Assembly: GCA_934573935.1 (NCBI GenBank)
Contig: CAKTMO010000005.1
Span: forward strand, 1-64,000
Length of the DNA stretch: 64,000 bases
Direction of reading: 5' to 3'
From: an uncultured Oscillospiraceae bacterium
GTDB lineage: Bacteria > Bacillota > Clostridia > Oscillospirales > Oscillospiraceae
Shown here: positions 1 through 8,266 of the stretch, in pieces
Layout: the number at the start of each line of letters is the position of its first letter
Position numbering within the stretch: position 1 is the first letter of the stretch
Notes under the pieces: model-generated
Told to the model about the DNA's origin: nothing
Databases searched by the model: none
Seen by the model: only the letters and a program-made list of their open reading frames with translations
Program-made: the position numbers and the translations under genes

Positions 1-140
1 CGACTTTTTTCATTGGCTCGCGGCTTCCTGATAAGTGCTGTCCTGACGGACAGCTTTGTTAGATTACCACACCTTTCCATTCTTGTCAATGATTTTTTAC
101 ATTTTTTATCAAAAAATTTTACATCTGCCATAAGTGCAGC

Positions 141-163
141 AAAAAGCGGGCCTTTCGGCCCGC
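141..163 (-). terminator. Terminator of the DUF4430 operon
   Basis: A GC-rich hairpin with 7-bp arms (gcgggcc/ggcccgc, 146-163) is followed on the minus strand by five T residues. It lies just past the stop codon of the DUF4430 lipoprotein gene. Bases 1-140 hold no gene that I can see. Confidence 0.85.
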
Positions 164-179
164 CTTTCAGAAGCGTTGT

Positions 180-665
180 TTATTTCTCCGCCATGGTCTC
201 AACCGCCAGCTTATAGGTGCTGCCGTCAGTGACTGCGGTCATGTCCACGCCGGTCTGGGCATACTCTCCGTCAATGTAGAAGGCCCAGTAGGTCTGATCC
301 TTCTCATAATCGGCGGTGACACCGTTGACTGTCTTGATATACAGGCCATAGTCGCTGTTCTCGCCCTGCACCACGTTCAGCTTCAGCAGCGCTGCGCCCA
401 CCGTTTCCTCATCGGTGTTGACGGTGGCCGTAATGGTCTTGCCGTCGAGGTCGGTGATCTCCAGCGTGAAGCTGTGGGCACCCTCGCCCAGCGTGGCGCC
501 GTCGGTGACTACGGGGGCGTCCACGTTGGCGTCATTGTTGGCGCCGTCGGTGATCCCCGTATTGGCATCATCGCTGTTGTCCGGCTGCTGGGCGGGCGTG
601 TTGCCGCAGGCCATCAGGCTCAGGGCCATGACCAGCGCCAGAATGATCGCTAAAAACTTTTTCAT
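180..665 (-). CDS. DUF4430-domain lipoprotein
   Basis: 161 residues. A lipoprotein signal peptide (MKKFLAIILALVMALSLMAC, lipobox LMAC, Cys20) is followed by an acidic Asn/Asp-rich linker and a compact C-terminal domain with the DUF4430 (transcobalamin-like C-terminal) pattern: an L.TVNGV segment, then YWAFYIDGEYAQTGVD near the end. Proteins of this type are surface lipoproteins often next to ECF-type vitamin transporters, and here it is the last gene of an operon with thiamine pyrophosphokinase and an ECF-S-like membrane protein. A ligand-capture role (vitamin or cofactor) is therefore inferred; the ligand cannot be read from sequence. The start is supported by aggaggatattataATG spacing on the minus strand. 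Confidence 0.85.
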   Translation of the reverse strand: MKKFLAIILALVMALSLMACGNTPAQQPDNSDDANTGITDGANNDANVDAPVVTDGATLGEGAHSFTLEITDLDGKTITATVNTDEETVGAALLKLNVVQGENSDYGLYIKTVNGVTADYEKDQTYWAFYIDGEYAQTGVDMTAVTDGSTYKLAVETMAEK

Positions 666-678
666 TATAATATCCTCC

Positions 679-1296
679 TTATTTATCCAGCAGTCCGATC
701 AGCAGACTGCCTTTGCGCACCGATACGGTGATCGGTTCACCAATAAAATGATTGCTGACACCCAGGGGGAAATCTGCCGTCAGCACCGCGTCCTTCAGCG
801 GGTACTGCGCGCCGGTGATGGCAACGCCCTCCGCGTCCGGCCCTATACAGAATACGGACAGGATACCCTGTTTTCGGGCGGGAAATACGATACTTTCTTC
901 CCGAATGACAGTATACCGCTCTTTATTGCCGTATAACCATCCCCGCGCGCCGTGACAGGTCAGGTACAGCAGGGCCTGCAGATTGGCCAGAGTATGGTCG
1001 CTTCTCGCGCCGCCCATGCCGCCGTAGAGATGGAACTCCCGCTGACCGCGGGTCAATCCTTCTTTGACCGCCAGCATCATATCGGTGTCGTCCTTTTCCA
1101 CCGGCACACGATGGATATGGGCAAAGTCCGGCACCTCCGCCAGCGAATCGAAATCGCCCAGCAGCAGATCCGGCGTGAGTCCCTCCTGCTTACAATACCG
1201 CCAGCCGCCATCGGCGGCGATGACAATGTCGTCTTTCGGCTCCGGACGCCGCTCCAGGCCGTAGTAGCTGCCGGCGCCGAAGATGATACAGGCCAT
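679..1296 (-). CDS. thiN: Thiamine pyrophosphokinase
   Basis: 205 residues, about the usual family length. Transfers pyrophosphate from ATP to thiamine to give thiamine diphosphate in the cytosol. Visible family motifs are AADGG near the N-terminus, LLGDFDS (metal/ATP binding), EKDDTDMM (substrate/ATP site), GGMGGARSDHTLANLQ, and the C-terminal beta-domain signature GVSNHF. It lies between the ECF-S-like gene (12-nt gap) and the DUF4430 lipoprotein, with a good ribosome binding site (aaggaggcggcggtATG). The arrangement suggests salvage of imported thiamine, but no TPP riboswitch is visible upstream of the operon. Confidence 0.92.
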   Translation of the reverse strand: MACIIFGAGSYYGLERRPEPKDDIVIAADGGWRYCKQEGLTPDLLLGDFDSLAEVPDFAHIHRVPVEKDDTDMMLAVKEGLTRGQREFHLYGGMGGARSDHTLANLQALLYLTCHGARGWLYGNKERYTVIREESIVFPARKQGILSVFCIGPDAEGVAITGAQYPLKDAVLTADFPLGVSNHFIGEPITVSVRKGSLLIGLLDK

Positions 1297-1308
1297 ACCG
1301 CCGCCTCC

Positions 1309-1827
1309 TTACTGCTTCTTCCGTCTATGCCACAGCAGGGTAAACCGCCGCAGCAGCACATCATATACCGCAAACACCACCAGACCCAGCGCAGCCGTTA
1401 CCCACAGGAGCCACGGCGCGGTGGCGGCAAGCTCCTCCGTCACCTGCGTCAGTCCGAATACATAGATCAGCGCCGCGTACATCAGTCCCACCGCCGCGAT
1501 GGCCAGGGCCAGCTTGGCTGCCCAGCGCAGAAGCGGACGGCGGATCGTCTCCAACTTCGGCTGCAGCAGCGGATAGTAGCCCAGGAACAGGTACAGCGCG
1601 GCGGCCTCCTTATCCGGCCCCAGCAGCAGCGTCAGCAGTGCGACCGCCAGCCAGCAGCACCAGGCGTAACGGGCAGAGCAGGTCTCGCGCACCACCAGCA
1701 GCGCGCAGGAGGCCAGCATGGGGCAGGCATACACCGCCAGCGGCAAAATGCCGCCCAGGCACAGCAGCACGACGCTCAGCGCCGTCATCACGCCGCACAG
1801 CGCCAGCTCCTTGGTGGTCTTTCTCAT
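1309..1827 (-). CDS. ECF-transporter S-component-like membrane protein
   Basis: 172 residues, almost entirely hydrophobic, with five or six predicted membrane segments. The N-terminus (MRKTTKELALCGVMTALSVVLL) has the A..GV.TALS pattern typical of small ECF substrate-binding (S) subunits. No soluble domain is present and the tail is basic (LLWHRRKKQ). It is the first gene of the operon with thiamine pyrophosphokinase, so thiamine or a precursor is a reasonable guess for the substrate, but the specificity motif cannot be confirmed. It could also be an unrelated small membrane protein of the same shape. Confidence 0.6.
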   Translation of the reverse strand: MRKTTKELALCGVMTALSVVLLCLGGILPLAVYACPMLASCALLVVRETCSARYAWCCWLAVALLTLLLGPDKEAAALYLFLGYYPLLQPKLETIRRPLLRWAAKLALAIAAVGLMYAALIYVFGLTQVTEELAATAPWLLWVTAALGLVVFAVYDVLLRRFTLLWHRRKKQ

Positions 1828-1933
1828 CGCGTTTCGCCTCCGGTTTTCTATGCCCGCCTATCATAGCATACCGTGGAGAAAAATGCAAATCCGAACATCT
1901 GCAAAATTATTCCATCAAATTACAAAAAAAGTG

Positions 1934-1961
1934 TTGACAAATTCCACGAAATGCGTATAAT
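1934..1961 (+). promoter_or_regulatory. Promoter of tRNA-Gln
   Basis: Consensus -35 TTGACA (1934-1939) and -10 TATAAT (1956-1961) separated by 16 bp, 21 bp upstream of the tRNA. Confidence 0.9.
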
Positions 1962-1982
1962 AGTTTTTGTTCGTCAGAACAT

Positions 1983-2056
1983 AGCGGGATTGTGTAATGG
2001 TAGCACAGCGGACTCTGACTCCGTATGTGAGGGTTCGAATCCTTCTCCCGCTGCCA
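1983..2056 (+). tRNA. tRNA-Gln (anticodon CUG)
   Basis: Complete cloverleaf: acceptor arms agcggga/tcccgct (1983-1989 with 2046-2052), D arm gtg/cac, anticodon stem gcgga/tccgt with the 7-nt loop ctctgac (anticodon ctg, 2015-2017), T arm with ggttcgaatc, and an encoded CCA at 2054-2056. Reads CAG glutamine codons. It has its own consensus promoter and terminator and is a single-gene unit. Confidence 0.95.
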
Positions 2057-2060
2057 CAAA

Positions 2061-2093
2061 AACCCTGTAACCACAACGGTTACAGGGTTTTTT
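2061..2093 (+). terminator. tRNA-Gln terminator
   Basis: Twelve-base arms (aaccctgtaacc/ggttacagggtt) around a short loop, followed by a T run on the plus strand. Confidence 0.9.
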
Positions 2094-2201
2094 ACGTTTA
2101 TTTTTGGTAGCTACACTATCCCGTTTGCGCCCGTTTTGGCACATTCAGGTGTGTCAGAGTTTTTACACTTTTAGCCGTCCCGCCATGTATCCCTGAAATT
2201 T

Positions 2202-2228
2202 GAAAAGCCGCCTTTCGGCGGCTTTTTT
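2202..2228. terminator. Bidirectional terminator after the P-type ATPase gene
   Basis: Hairpin agccgcc/ggcggct with T-runs on both strands (ttttttt on plus, ttttca on minus). On the minus strand it follows the ATPase stop codon. Bases 2094-2201 hold no gene that I can see. Confidence 0.8.
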
Positions 2229-2238
2229 TCTTATGTTG

Positions 2239-4341
2239 TTATTTCTGGCGCTTTTCCTCTTCGCTGTCGGGCAGCAGGTCGGTCACGCTTTTCAGGCTGA
2301 TGCCCAGGGTGGACATATTATGCAGCAGCGCTGAGGTGGTGGGCGGCAGAATGCCCGCCACGCCCAGGACGATCAGCGAGAAATTGAAGCCGACAATAAA
2401 GCGGTAATTCCGGTGGATACGCTGCATCAGCGCCTCGCCGAGCCTGCGCAGGGTCACCAGCTCGAACAGATCCTCCGAGGCGATGGTGATATCAGCGATC
2501 TCACGGGCGATGGCGGCGCCGGTGGAGATGGCGACGCCTGCGTCCGCCTCTGACAAGGCAGGAGAATCGTTGACACCGTCGCCCACCATGATGACGGTAT
2601 GGCCCCTGGCCTTTTCATCGCGGATAAAGGCAGCCTTATCCTCCGGCAGCACCTCTGCAAACACGGCGTCCACGCCCACCTGGCGGGCCACCGCCTCGGC
2701 GGTCTTACGGTTGTCGCCGGTCATCATGACCACCTTGGAGATGCCGCACCCGTGCAGCGCCTGCACGGCGGCACGGGCCTCGGTCCGCAGGGGATCGAAA
2801 ATACAGATAACAGCGGCCAGCTTACCGGCAATGCACAGGTACAGGTGGGAATAGGCGTCGGGCAGGGCGTCAAATTTCTCCCGCTCGTCCTCCGGCACAC
2901 AGCAGCCCTCATCCTCGAAAACGAAGTGGGCGCTGCCGATCAGCACCGTTTTCCCCTCCACCATACTGGAGATGCCGTGGGCCACCACGTACTGCACCTG
3001 AGAGTGGTACTCCTCGTGGGACAGGCCCCGCACCTTGGCCTCCTCCACCACGGCGTTGGCCATGGAATGGGGATAGTGCTCCTCCAGGCAGGCCGCCAGG
3101 CGCAGCATATCCGACTCGCTATGGCCGCCGAAGGTGATGATCTGGGCCACCTTGGGGGTGGCATAGGTCAGGGTGCCAGTCTTATCGAACACGATGGTAT
3201 CCGCTTTGGCAACGGCCTCCAGAAAACGGCCGCCCTTGACGGAGATGCGGTGGCCACTGCTCTCCCGCATGGCGGAGAGCACCGCGATGGGGATGGCAAG
3301 CTTCAGAGCGCAGGAGAAGTCCACCATCAGCACCGCCAGCATTTTGGCGATGTTGCGGGTCAGCAGGTAGGTAAGGACGGTGCCGCCCAAGGTATAGGGC
3401 ACCAGCCGGTCCGCCAGACGGGCGGCCTTATCCTCGGCGGTGGATTTCAGCTTTTCCGACTCTTCGATCATATGGACGATGCGGTCATAGCGGCCGCCGC
3501 CGGAGGCCTTGTCCACACAGATGACGCACTCGCCCTCCTCGGCCACGGTACCGGCATAGACGTAACTGCCCGGGCACTTGGGGACGGGCATGGATTCGCC
3601 GGTCATGGAGGACTGGTTCACCATGGCCTCGCCGGACACCACTTTGCCGTCCAGCGGGATCATGCCGCCGGTGCGGATCACCACGCAGTCGCCTGCCTTC
3701 ACGTCCGCAACCGGCGTCAGCACCTCGGTGCCGTCCACCTGCAGCCACACCTGATCCACATTCAGGCTCATGGCGCCGGCCAGATCGGCCACGGATTTCT
3801 TGTGGGTCCACTCCTCCAGGATCTCGCCCAGCCGCAGCATGAACATCACCGAACCGGCGGTGGCGAAATCGCCGCGGACGAGGGAGACAGTCACCGCGGT
3901 GGCGTCCAGCACCGCCACGGACAGTCTGCCGTGCCACAGCGCCTTCAGGCCCTCTTTGATATACTTCACCGAGCGGAACACGGACAGCGCCGCGGTGACG
4001 GGGAACGGCAGGAACAGCTTGGAGATGCACCGGCGCATGACGGTCATGGCCAGCCTATCCTCAAACTCGCGGTTCAGGGCGCGGGAGGTGTGCTCCGGCA
4101 CCAGTTCCATGGCCTCGGCTTTTGGGAAGGAGAAGGCGGCCAGAGCAGCGATGACGCTGCCGCGCGGCGCGGTATACAGCACCACGGCGTCCTGGGTGCG
4201 GTCATAGACCTTGACCTCCTTCACGCCGTCGATGCTGCGCAGGTAGTATTCCAGTACATCCGCCTGGTGCAGCGTCATGCGGGCGCAGTGAAGATGCACC
4301 CGCAGCCGCCCGGGGGATTCATGGAGAATGTTGCATTTCAT
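2239..4341 (-). CDS. P1B-type heavy-metal-translocating ATPase
   Basis: 700 residues. Order: an HMA-fold-like N-terminal domain (about 1-75) without a CxxC pair, membrane helices, actuator loop with TGES (MTGESMPVP), then the transmembrane metal-site helix, the phosphorylation motif DKTGTLT, an HP-type motif (HYPHSMA) and the hinge GDGVNDSPAL. The usual CPC/SPC metal motif of P1B pumps is replaced by a DFSCALKLAIP segment, a variant seen in a Firmicutes group of unassigned metal specificity. It should pump a transition-metal ion out of the cytosol at the expense of ATP. It is translated 2 nt after a DUF6110 gene, so the two form one operon. Substrate cannot be assigned from sequence. Confidence 0.9.
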   Translation of the reverse strand: MKCNILHESPGRLRVHLHCARMTLHQADVLEYYLRSIDGVKEVKVYDRTQDAVVLYTAPRGSVIAALAAFSFPKAEAMELVPEHTSRALNREFEDRLAMTVMRRCISKLFLPFPVTAALSVFRSVKYIKEGLKALWHGRLSVAVLDATAVTVSLVRGDFATAGSVMFMLRLGEILEEWTHKKSVADLAGAMSLNVDQVWLQVDGTEVLTPVADVKAGDCVVIRTGGMIPLDGKVVSGEAMVNQSSMTGESMPVPKCPGSYVYAGTVAEEGECVICVDKASGGGRYDRIVHMIEESEKLKSTAEDKAARLADRLVPYTLGGTVLTYLLTRNIAKMLAVLMVDFSCALKLAIPIAVLSAMRESSGHRISVKGGRFLEAVAKADTIVFDKTGTLTYATPKVAQIITFGGHSESDMLRLAACLEEHYPHSMANAVVEEAKVRGLSHEEYHSQVQYVVAHGISSMVEGKTVLIGSAHFVFEDEGCCVPEDEREKFDALPDAYSHLYLCIAGKLAAVICIFDPLRTEARAAVQALHGCGISKVVMMTGDNRKTAEAVARQVGVDAVFAEVLPEDKAAFIRDEKARGHTVIMVGDGVNDSPALSEADAGVAISTGAAIAREIADITIASEDLFELVTLRRLGEALMQRIHRNYRFIVGFNFSLIVLGVAGILPPTTSALLHNMSTLGISLKSVTDLLPDSEEEKRQK

Positions 4342-4343
4342 GG

Positions 4344-4613
4344 TTATTCCGCGCCGGCTTCTTCCTTGGAAGTATCCTCCACAACGGCGGCGGCAGCCTC
4401 TTCGGCGCGCTGCTCATTGATCGACTTGGCCTCGGCATAGATATCCTCGGCGTTTTCGCGGACGGTGGTGACGGTGCCCATCACGCTGTCCTTGGCCCGC
4501 AGCACGGCGGCGGTGGTATGGGTATAGACCTTTTTGGCGTCCTTGCTGCTGAGCAATTTGATACCGGCGGTGCCGAACAGCACGCCAGCGGCGAACAGAC
4601 CTAATTTCTTCAT
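4344..4613 (-). CDS. DUF6110-family small membrane-associated protein
   Basis: 89 residues. One N-terminal hydrophobic segment (LGLFAAGVLFGTAGIKLL), a conserved SSKDAKKVYTHTTAA stretch, then a long charged helix with an acidic Ala/Glu tail. This matches the DUF6110 pattern. It precedes the metal ATPase gene by 2 nt, with a strong ribosome binding site (aggaggtaatctacgATG), so it is the first gene of the operon. It may be an accessory subunit or regulator of the pump; that is inferred only from the coupling. The 128 bp upstream (4614-4741) hold the promoter region but I cannot define it. Confidence 0.75.
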   Translation of the reverse strand: MKKLGLFAAGVLFGTAGIKLLSSKDAKKVYTHTTAAVLRAKDSVMGTVTTVRENAEDIYAEAKSINEQRAEEAAAAVVEDTSKEEAGAE

Positions 4614-4741
4614 CGTAGATTACCTCCTGATCGTATCCTATTTTCAACCGTCGATGTTACCGGCGGCTGCTTGTACTATATATATCATGGAACTGCGAAA
4701 AATACGAGATTTCCGTCCCGCAAAATGCCGCAAAACCGCCG

Positions 4742-5344
4742 TCAGCTGTTGGTAAGCTTCAGGGAAAAATCGCAGCAGTCGCCGCCGCGGCCCAGGGTCT
4801 TCGTCCTGTGCCACAGCAGCTTCGGGTGCAGGCCGTCATAGGTGATATCATCGCTGTCACAGAAGCAGTGGCACAGCTCCGGACAGCCATACCGCACACT
4901 GGCATCGTGATAGGGGCACTGGGTCATATCAATGCGCCAGACGCCGCCGGAGGTCTGGCTCTCCCGCGCAGCAAAGCCCGCCGTTTTGCCAAACAGCTTC
5001 GGCGTCTGATCGGCAAAGATGGCCGGAACGCGGCGGTACAGGCCAGGTATGCACATCAGCTTGAGGAGTTTTTTCTTTGTCTGCCAGGCACGCTGCTCCA
5101 CATAGCCGTGAATGGTCTGCAGCGCTTCGTCCTTGGGCATGGCCCGCTGCAGCGCCTCATACGCCGCGATGCCGGGCAGGATCTGGCTTTCCAGATGACG
5201 CTGCTTTTGCTTTGTGGCGCCTGCGTTTTCCGCCCGCAGGGCCTCCAGCCGCGCGTCAAACGCGGCGTTCAGCGCGGACGCCTGCTCCGGAAAACGCTCT
5301 GCAGCCGTTTTTCGGAAATCTCTTGTGATATAGCTCTCTTTCAT
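4742..5344 (-). CDS. L-2-amino-thiazoline-4-carboxylic acid hydrolase-like protein
   Basis: 200 residues from the chosen start. An in-frame ATG eight codons upstream (5368) lacks a ribosome binding site, while gggaggtatcaaaATG fits the start at 5344. The C-terminal half carries the family signature: a Cys/His cluster (RYGCPELCHCFCDSDD), YDGLHPKLLWHR and RGGDCCDF. Members hydrolyse the thiazoline ring of ATC to cysteine derivatives in the AtcC family or have unknown roles in gut Firmicutes. The N-terminal half is helical and charged. It stands alone, with a dyad-symmetric site upstream that suggests its own repressor. Family assignment is good; the real substrate is uncertain. Confidence 0.75.
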   Translation of the reverse strand: MKESYITRDFRKTAAERFPEQASALNAAFDARLEALRAENAGATKQKQRHLESQILPGIAAYEALQRAMPKDEALQTIHGYVEQRAWQTKKKLLKLMCIPGLYRRVPAIFADQTPKLFGKTAGFAARESQTSGGVWRIDMTQCPYHDASVRYGCPELCHCFCDSDDITYDGLHPKLLWHRTKTLGRGGDCCDFSLKLTNS

Positions 5345-5417
5345 TTTGATACCTCCCGCTTTTGCCACAGGCGGCGTCCCGTCCAGGGGCGGCGCGCTGT
5401 GGGCGGTTTTTTATATG

Positions 5418-5433
5418 GTTAGCTCGAACTAAC
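5418..5433. promoter_or_regulatory. Dyad-symmetric site upstream of the hydrolase gene
   Basis: Inverted repeat gttag-N6-ctaac. On the minus strand it lies just upstream of a TATAAA-like box in front of the hydrolase gene, so it is a candidate operator. Confidence 0.45.
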
Positions 5434-5445
5434 TATTTTAGCTTG

Positions 5446-5468
5446 AAAAGGCCGCCTTACGGCAGCCC
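5446..5468 (-). terminator. modC terminator
   Basis: On the minus strand ggctgcc-gtaa-ggcggcc is followed by ttttc, 18 nt beyond the modC stop codon. Confidence 0.7.
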
Positions 5469-5483
5469 TTCTGTTTGGCCGTT

Positions 5484-5509
5484 CCTTATAATGTGATCAC
5501 ATTATAAGG
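5484..5509. repeat. Perfect 26-bp palindrome over the modC stop codon
   Basis: Two 13-base arms (ccttataatgtga and its exact complement) with no spacer. It contains the modC stop codon, a TGTGATCACA core and a TATAAT box on each strand. It may be an operator, a transcript-end structure, or chance. Confidence 0.7.
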
Positions 5510-6553
5510 GCTGCGTGTGGAATTGTCAAGAGGCAGGTAGCACAAACACTGCTCCGCCGCAAGAGAGACTGTGAGGGTCTGTCCCAGCTTCACGGTCATT
5601 CCCTCCGGCAGCACGGCCCGCAGCGGCGGCGTGTCCGGCTGCTGCGCGGGGCGCAGCAGCACCACCGTTCCGTCAAGACCGCGGATGACACGGCAGACCT
5701 CCGCCGGGCAGCTCCCCTCACCCAAGGTAACGGCACTGTCGGGGATGGCCACGGTAAGCTGCTCACCCTCTGCCTGCAGCGGCAGGTGGAGGTTCCAGCC
5801 GTCAAGGGACACGCCGCCCTCACAGCGGCGGGCCGGAAGAAAATTGCGGCAGCCCGCCAGACGGGCAGCCCCCTGGGTGGCGGGATGACGCACCAGAGTG
5901 TCCATATCTGTTACAGGGCCGGAGCGGCCGTTTTCCATGACGCAGACGGACTGGCAATTGCGGTAGCACTCTCCCAGATCATGGCTGACCCACAGGATGG
6001 GGCCGCTGAATTCCGCCAGCAGGTCGGACAACTCCAGCTCCAGATGCCATTTCAGGAAGCTGTCCAGAGCGGAGAAGGGCTCGTCCAGCAGGATGGCCCG
6101 GGGCTCCGAGACCAGGATGCGGGCCAGGGCCACACGCTGCTGCTGGCCGCCGGAGAGCTGGGCGGGGTATTTCTTCTCCAGCCCCTCCAGCTGGAAGCAG
6201 CGGAGCTGCTCGGCTGCCTGCCGCTGCTTTTCGGCGCGGCTGCCGGTGCGGATGCCGCACTGGATGTTCTGGGCCACGGTCATGTTGGGGAACAGGGCAT
6301 ACTGCTGGAAGAGGTAGCCCACCCGCCGCTGCTGGGGCGTCAGGTCGATATGCGCTTCGCTGTCGAACAGTGTCTCGCCGTCCAGCACGATGCGGCCCTT
6401 GTCGGGGGTCATGATACCGGCGATGCACTTCAAGGTCACGCTCTTGCCGCAGCCGGAGGCCCCCAGCAGCGCCATGGTACCACTGCCGGTCTCAAATTTC
6501 GAGTGCAGGGTGAAGCTGCCCAGCTTCTTTTCGATATCCACGATCAGGCTCAT
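5486..6553 (-). CDS. modC: Molybdate ABC transporter ATP-binding protein
   Basis: 355 residues. ATPase domain (about 1-235) with Walker A GASGCGKS, Q-loop, signature LSGGQQQR, Walker B AILLDEP and the switch His in WVSHD, followed by a C-terminal TOBE-like oxyanion-binding region (about 285-345). This is the ModC domain order. Start chosen at the ATG at 6553 with ggaaggaggcagaccgcATG; an upstream in-frame ATG lies inside modB. The start overlaps the modB stop (ATGA), showing tight translational coupling. It powers molybdate or tungstate uptake with ModA and ModB. Because modB is broken as read here, the transporter may not work in this strain. Confidence 0.88.
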   Translation of the reverse strand: MSLIVDIEKKLGSFTLHSKFETGSGTMALLGASGCGKSVTLKCIAGIMTPDKGRIVLDGETLFDSEAHIDLTPQQRRVGYLFQQYALFPNMTVAQNIQCGIRTGSRAEKQRQAAEQLRCFQLEGLEKKYPAQLSGGQQQRVALARILVSEPRAILLDEPFSALDSFLKWHLELELSDLLAEFSGPILWVSHDLGECYRNCQSVCVMENGRSGPVTDMDTLVRHPATQGAARLAGCRNFLPARRCEGGVSLDGWNLHLPLQAEGEQLTVAIPDSAVTLGEGSCPAEVCRVIRGLDGTVVLLRPAQQPDTPPLRAVLPEGMTVKLGQTLTVSLAAEQCLCYLPLDNSTRSPYNVITL

Positions 6554-7240
6554 GCGGTCTGCCTCCTTCCACGGCCGGAAGCGGCCAGCAGGTTTTTCTT
6601 CTCCAGCATGTTCACCACCAGCAATATCACGGCGGAGATGCCCACATTCACCAGCACCCATTTCAGGGCTAGGGCGTCGTTATTGACCTGCCACAGCTAA
6701 TAGACGGTGGTGGACACGGTGGCAGTCTTGCCGGGGGTATAACCGGCGATCATACTGGTGGCGCCGTACTCGCCCAGTGCGCGGGCGAAGGCCAGCACCG
6801 CGCCCGCCAGCACGCCCTGACGGCAGTAGGGCATGCGGATATGCCAGAAGATGTAGGTATTGGACAGGCCCAATGTCTGTCCGGCATAGGCCAGCGTTTC
6901 GTCAAAAGCCTCGAACGCGCCGCGGACGGTGCGGTACATCAGGGGGGGAGACCACCACCGTGGCGAAGATGGCCGACCACCAGGTCATCACCAGCCGGAT
7001 ACCGAAGGTCTCCAGCACCCATGCGCCGATGAGCCGCTTGGGGCCCAGTACACGCAGCAGCAGATAGCCCACCACCGTAGGCGGCAGGACCAGGGGCAGC
7101 GTCAAAATCACGTTCAGAATACCTTTGACCAAACGCGGGAGCTTGGCGATATAGTACGCCGCGGCGATGCCCGCGAAGAACACCACCACCGCGGAAACAG
7201 CGGCGATGCGCAGTGAGTTTAAGAGGGGATACCAATCCAT
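6550..7240 (-). pseudogene. modB: Molybdate ABC permease, frameshift plus amber codon
   Basis: Reconstructed length is about 229 residues, normal for ModB, with five or six membrane segments and the EAA-type loop GALGEYGATSMIAG-like stretch in the second part. Two lesions are visible. First, seven G residues on plus (6942-6948) where six would keep the frame joins TVVVS to PLMYRTVRGAF. Second, an in-frame TAG at 6697-6699 interrupts TVSTTVY/LWQVNNDALAL where homologues normally have Gln (CAG to TAG would be one change). The flanking genes are intact. The homopolymer indel could be a sequencing error, but the TAG is a separate substitution. As read it cannot give a full-length permease. Confidence 0.85.
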
Positions 7241-7263
7241 GGGAGACCTCCAGAAAAACGGGA

Positions 7264-7292
7264 TGTGGGCAGGGCGCGTGAAGCGCCCTGCC
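7264..7292. other. Strong intergenic hairpin between modA and modB
   Basis: Arms gggcagggcgc/gcgccctgccc with a 5-base loop and no T-run. Its place in the 76-nt gap after modA fits an mRNA-stabilising or partial-attenuation structure that would raise ModA over ModB/ModC. Confidence 0.6.
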
Positions 7293-7316
7293 CGATAAAG
7301 GGATGGGAGTATGAGA

Positions 7317-8165
7317 TTACTTGCTCAGGGGGGTGAACAGCACCTTCTCGAACTCAGCGCCCTGCAGGTAAGCCTGAAACGCGGCGGCAGCCTCCTGCTG
7401 GGCGGAGGTGTTCAGCACGGCGGCGGGATAGATGACCTGGCCGCACATATCAGCGGTAGCCTCAGCAGCCACGGTCAGACCGGCGGAGTAAGCGTCGGAG
7501 GCATAGATGATGCCGCAGTCCACGGTGCCCTCAGACACGGCGGTGGTGACTTCCTTCACGTTGGAGCCATAGGTCAGCTTCTCAGCGATAGTGGCCTCGT
7601 CGATCTCGTAATAGGCAAAGATCTTCTTGGTGTACTGGCCCACAGGCACGTCCTCGTTGCCGATGGCCAGCATCACGTCGCCGCTCTTCAGCAGCTCGGC
7701 CAGCTTATCGAAGCTGTCGATGCCCTTGTCGTTGCCCTCGGCCACAGCCAGGACCACCTTGTTCTCCAGCAGGTCCAGGCGGTTGCCTTCCACCAGCATG
7801 TCCAGACCTTCGGGGTTCTTGTCGGCGTCGTCCTTCAGGGTGCCGTCCAGCTGGTTCATCTGCTTGGGAGCGGCAGAGATGAACAGGTCGCAGGAAGCGC
7901 CCTCGGTGATCTGGGTATACAGCTTGCCGGAGGAATCGAAGTTGAAATTGATCTTCACGTTCTCGTTCTCGGCCATGTACTTTTCGCCGATGGCGGTCAG
8001 GGAGTCGGTGAGGGAGGCGGCGGCGAACACGGTCAGCTCCACGGTCTCGGCGGGGGTCTGATCGTCGTTGGCAGTGTCGTTGTTGGCGTCGGCATTGTTG
8101 TTGCCGCAGGCCACCAGGCTCAGCGCCATGACCAGCGCCAGCAGCAGGGAGATAAACTTTTTCAT
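7317..8165 (-). CDS. modA: Molybdate-binding lipoprotein
   Basis: 282 residues. Lipoprotein signal peptide (lipobox LVAC, Cys20), an Asn/Asp-rich spacer, then a type II periplasmic-binding fold of ModA type: LTVFAAASLTDSL at the start of the domain, FDSSGKLYTQI, GASCDLFISAA, and a C-terminal YLQGAEF segment. It should capture molybdate or tungstate outside the membrane and hand it to ModBC. It is the first gene of modABC, and next to other molybdenum genes (MoeA-like, MogA) transcribed nearby. The 101 bp upstream contain no riboswitch that I recognise. Confidence 0.92.
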   Translation of the reverse strand: MKKFISLLLALVMALSLVACGNNNADANNDTANDDQTPAETVELTVFAAASLTDSLTAIGEKYMAENENVKINFNFDSSGKLYTQITEGASCDLFISAAPKQMNQLDGTLKDDADKNPEGLDMLVEGNRLDLLENKVVLAVAEGNDKGIDSFDKLAELLKSGDVMLAIGNEDVPVGQYTKKIFAYYEIDEATIAEKLTYGSNVKEVTTAVSEGTVDCGIIYASDAYSAGLTVAAEATADMCGQVIYPAAVLNTSAQQEAAAAFQAYLQGAEFEKVLFTPLSK

Positions 8166-8239
8166 CTTGGGTTTTCCTTTCTTGGTGTTTCTATTCTATC
8201 GTATCGCAATTCTCTTGTGAGGATAACGAATCTCAAAGT

Positions 8240-8260
8240 CATGCGCCCCGCGGGCGCATG
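8240..8260 (-). terminator. Weak terminator after the MoeA-like gene
   Basis: Hairpin catgcgccc-cgc-gggcgcatg, followed on minus by only acttt, just past the stop codon of the molybdopterin-binding gene. The T-run is weak, so read-through into modA is possible. Confidence 0.5.
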
Positions 8261-8266
8261 ATGGAT

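Noticed and set aside
8166..8260. Molybdenum cofactor riboswitch before modA
   Set aside because: The 95 bp contain only the weak terminator of the preceding gene and no multi-helix structure that I can fit.
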